Positions 61,503 to 64,000 of a DNA stretch of 64,000 bases are shown here, in pieces (the stretch's first letter is position 1; every line of letters begins with the position of its first letter). Both the position numbers and the translations under genes were made by a program. Source of the DNA: Antedon mediterranea (lineage: Eukaryota > Echinodermata > Crinoidea > Comatulida > Antedonidae); the NCBI RefSeq assembly GCF_964355755.1, contig NC_092674.1, positions 27,826,001-27,890,000 of the forward strand, given 5' to 3'. The notes below the pieces were generated by a model. That model was not told where the DNA came from and did no database searches. It saw only the letters and a list, made by a program, of their open reading frames with translations.

Positions 61503-62195
61503 AGTGAAAACTCCCACGTCATTAAATCAATTTCTTCTTGTTGTATTACATATCATTGTGACTATTGAAGTGTATTTAGTATAATAAAACACCTAAGTAG
61601 ATTCTTGTCATTTGATTAGACGATTTTGGATCACGTGATTTTCAATAAACTGCGATATTGCACGCTCGACGTTATATACAACGATTCAGCTTTTTTGTAC
61701 GAAAAGAAAAATCTTCTCGCGTACAGAAAAAAACAGGCCACGGCGAAAATCTAATAGCGCTTCCAATTTTGTGCTTCGCTTTGGCATATATACAATACCA
61801 ATTTAAAATGGCATTCGATCAGAAACTAACATTTTTGGGGAGCGATATTTACTACTTTAGACCAAAAAGCACTTAAAGTATGTTTAAAGCGTGTGTAGGC
61901 CTATGATTTTTATTAAGACGTGGAATTGCCTTCATCAGATTAATTTCATTCATGAAAATATAACCTTTCATCTTTCACCTCATGCAATTATTCGTACTAT
62001 TTCACTAATAAAACATTCATTATCTGTATAATATTCAACACATGGACTATCTGCACTTAGTGGATGAAATATTTTACCAATATGTATAAGTATTGTCAGG
62101 GAGTGTCAGCCTCGCGTCAGTCAAAATGAAGATATCACAATGCTTAGCATGGAATAGAATTAATAATTTAACATTTAGGAGCTGCTTGTGCGTTT
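61503..62195. other. 3' flank of copy G
   Basis: The 3' UTR probably ends after AATAAAA at 61581. An open stretch at 61658-61876 on the + strand has no exon signal or family likeness. 'tgtaggcctatg' near 61895 is one of the common dispersed words. Confidence 0.4.
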
Positions 62196-63690
62196 ATATG
62201 ATTACTGTCACGTGTTGATATCTTGATACTTTGATTGGTATACATGATTTCATCAAATTACTTCTGTATTATGATTACTGTCACGTGTTGATATCTTGAT
62301 ACTTTGATTGGAATACATGATTTCATCAATTTACTTCTGTTTTATGATTACTGTCACGTGTTGATATCTTGATACTTTGATTGGTATACATGATTTCATC
62401 AAATTACTTCTGTATTATGATTACTGTCACGTGTTGATATCTTGATACTTTGATTGGAATACATGATTTCATCAAATTACTTCTGTATTATGATTACTGT
62501 CACGTGTTGATATCTTGATACTTTGATTGGAATACATGATTTCATCAATTTACTTCTGTATTATGATTACTGTCACGTGTTGATATCTTGATACTTTGAT
62601 TGGTATACATGATTTCATCAAATTACTTCTGTTTTATGATTACTGTCACGTGTTGATATCTTGATACTTTGATTGGTATACATGATTTCATCAAATTACT
62701 TCTGTATTATGATTACTGTCACGTGTTGATATCTTGATACTTTGATTGGTATACATAATTTCATCAAATTACTTCTGTTTTATGATTACTGTCACGTGTT
62801 GATATCTTGATACTTTGATTGGTATACATGATTTCATCAATTTACTTCTGTATTATGATTACTGTCACGTGTTGATATCTTGATACTTTGATTGCATACA
62901 TGATTTCATCAAATTACTTCTGTATTATGATTACTGTCACGTGTTGATGTCTTGATACTTTGATTGGTATACATGATTTCATCAAATTACTTCTGTATTA
63001 TGATTACTGTCACGTGTTGATGTCTTGATACTTTGATTGGTATACATAATTTCATCAAATTACTTCTGTATTGTGATTACTGTCACGTGTTGATATCTTG
63101 ATACTTTGATTGGTATACATGATTTCATCAAATTACTTCTGTATTATTACTGTCACGTGTTGATATCTTGATACTTTGATTGGTATACATGACTTCATCA
63201 AATTACTTCTGTTTTATGATTACTGTCACGTGTTGATATCTTGATACTTTGATTGGTATACATGATTTCATCAAATTACTTCTGTATTATGATTACTGTC
63301 ACGTGTTGATATCTTGATACTTTGATTGGTATACATGATTTCATCAAATTACTTCTGTATTATGATTACTGTCACGTGTTGATATCTTGATACTTTGATT
63401 GGTATACATGATTTCATCAAATTACTTCTGTATTATGATTACTGTCACGTGTTGATATCTTGATACTTTGATTGGTATACATGATTTCATCAATTTACTT
63501 CTGTTTTATGATTACTGTCACGTGTTGATGTCTTGATACTTTGATTGGTATACATGATTTCATCAAATTACTTCTGTATTATATTACTGTCACGTGTTGA
63601 TATCTTGATACTTTGATTGGTATACACGATTTCATCAAATTACTTCTGTATTATGATTACTGTCACGTGTTGATGTCTTGATACTTTGAT
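62196..63690. repeat. 73-bp satellite, about 21 units, each with a CACGTG E-box
   Basis: The unit includes 'gattactgtcacgtgttgat', 'atcttgatactttgattgg', 'tatacatgatttcatcaaa' and 'ttacttctgtatt'. The spacing of 'attactgtcacgtg' is 73 bp (62201, 62274, 62347 and so on), with a few 1-3 bp deletions (about 62895, 63145, 63582). The CACGTG is unchanged in every unit I checked, as is the inverted CCAAT (ATTGG) in nearly all. Confidence 0.95.
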
Positions 63691-64000
63691 TTTTTATTTT
63701 TATTTTTTGTGGACATATCAGTACCATATTTGGGCACATCACATTGTTTTGTCAAACTACTTTAAAATGAAGGGATTAACCTACCGGATTTACTGAACCT
63801 AAAAGAGGGTTGGACTTTTTATTAATCTGTACGAATGAAAAGGCAGTCATTTTCCTATCGTTACCTTCGCGCTCTATTAAAAAATTGATTGTTCAGCCTG
63901 ACAATGCTTAGTTTGTATGTGAACGTAGGGGTTTAAAGTTCATTTTTAAGTTAACATTCATTTTGTATAAGACTGTGTTTGCTTATGCCTACTGCTGCTT
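63691..64000. other. right edge of the window, with a diverged satellite seed
   Basis: 63705-63760 reads 'gtggacatatcagtaccata' then 'tttgggcacatcacattg', a diverged relative of the seed at 28345 and so of the 21-bp satellite. The remainder holds no exon I can support. Confidence 0.5.

Noticed and set aside
57442-61584. A reading frame of about 1380 codons and several of 180-380 codons on both strands
   Set aside because: They arise because the satellite unit is 21 bp and free of stops in several frames. The peptides are exactly periodic, all frames are open together, and there is no start context or splice structure of their own. Only the last part (61431-61502) is a real exon, and it belongs to copy G.

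Overview
The window is eukaryotic: AT-rich, with split genes whose exon borders follow GT/AG, no operons, and dense transposon and satellite content. The dispersed 'taggccta'-type words, the intron style and the repeat families suggest a marine deuterostome, most likely an echinoderm. That taxonomic guess is inference; the sequence alone does not prove it.

The only clear gene family is a tandem cluster on the + strand of paralogues of the mitochondrial-type medium-chain acyl-CoA synthetase ACSF2 (ANL / AMP-binding superfamily). I label the copies A to G: A 1282-3270, B 4144-8655, C 9589-11020, D 12669-16468, E 17227-22270, F 25404-31202 and G 55279-61502. By aligning copies I reconstructed a common 18-exon plan. 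In exon order the lengths are about 168-183, 132, 54, 113, 48, 109, 93, 149, 92, 74, 102, 149, 55, 87, 53, 58, 69 and 72 nt, giving about 558 residues. Splice phases agree between copies. Exon 7 holds the ATP-binding P-loop, exon 11 the YGS(S/T)ET motif, exons 12-13 the (T/M)GD motif, exon 14 the hinge and exons 17-18 the SGK region. As given, no copy is an intact full-length gene. A is an exon 1/exon 3 fusion plus remnants; B has one nonsense codon; C lacks exons 4-7 and 10-18; D lacks exons 2-7 but is otherwise open and can splice in frame; E has a 4-bp deletion and a lost acceptor; F has one extra base; G has lost exons 8-17, with a 3.8-kb satellite in their place. D is the best candidate for a translated product (about 379 residues, no P-loop).

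Between F and G lies a segment of about 23 kb (31991-54951) that starts CCCAGCAAACA and ends with its complement TGTTTGCTGGG. Just inside the ends are two different AACGTT-rich tandem arrays, 176-bp units on the left and about 199-bp units on the right. The flanks resemble two adjoining parts of the region upstream of copy D, so this looks like one very large terminal-inverted-repeat transposon inserted 5' of copy G. Its interior has no long reading frame. It holds a decayed minus-strand split gene, a PIF/Harbinger element with a Myb/SANT-like remnant, non-LTR retrotransposon remnants, a SINE-like element and several foldback elements.

The right end of the window is dominated by satellites: 21-bp units (57437-61216, about 180 copies, with a 1029-bp higher-order repeat) and 73-bp units (62196-63690, about 21 copies, each with a CACGTG E-box). 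Other mobile elements include a PIF/Harbinger-type MITE with a demonstrable empty site (22378-22953) and several foldback MITEs.
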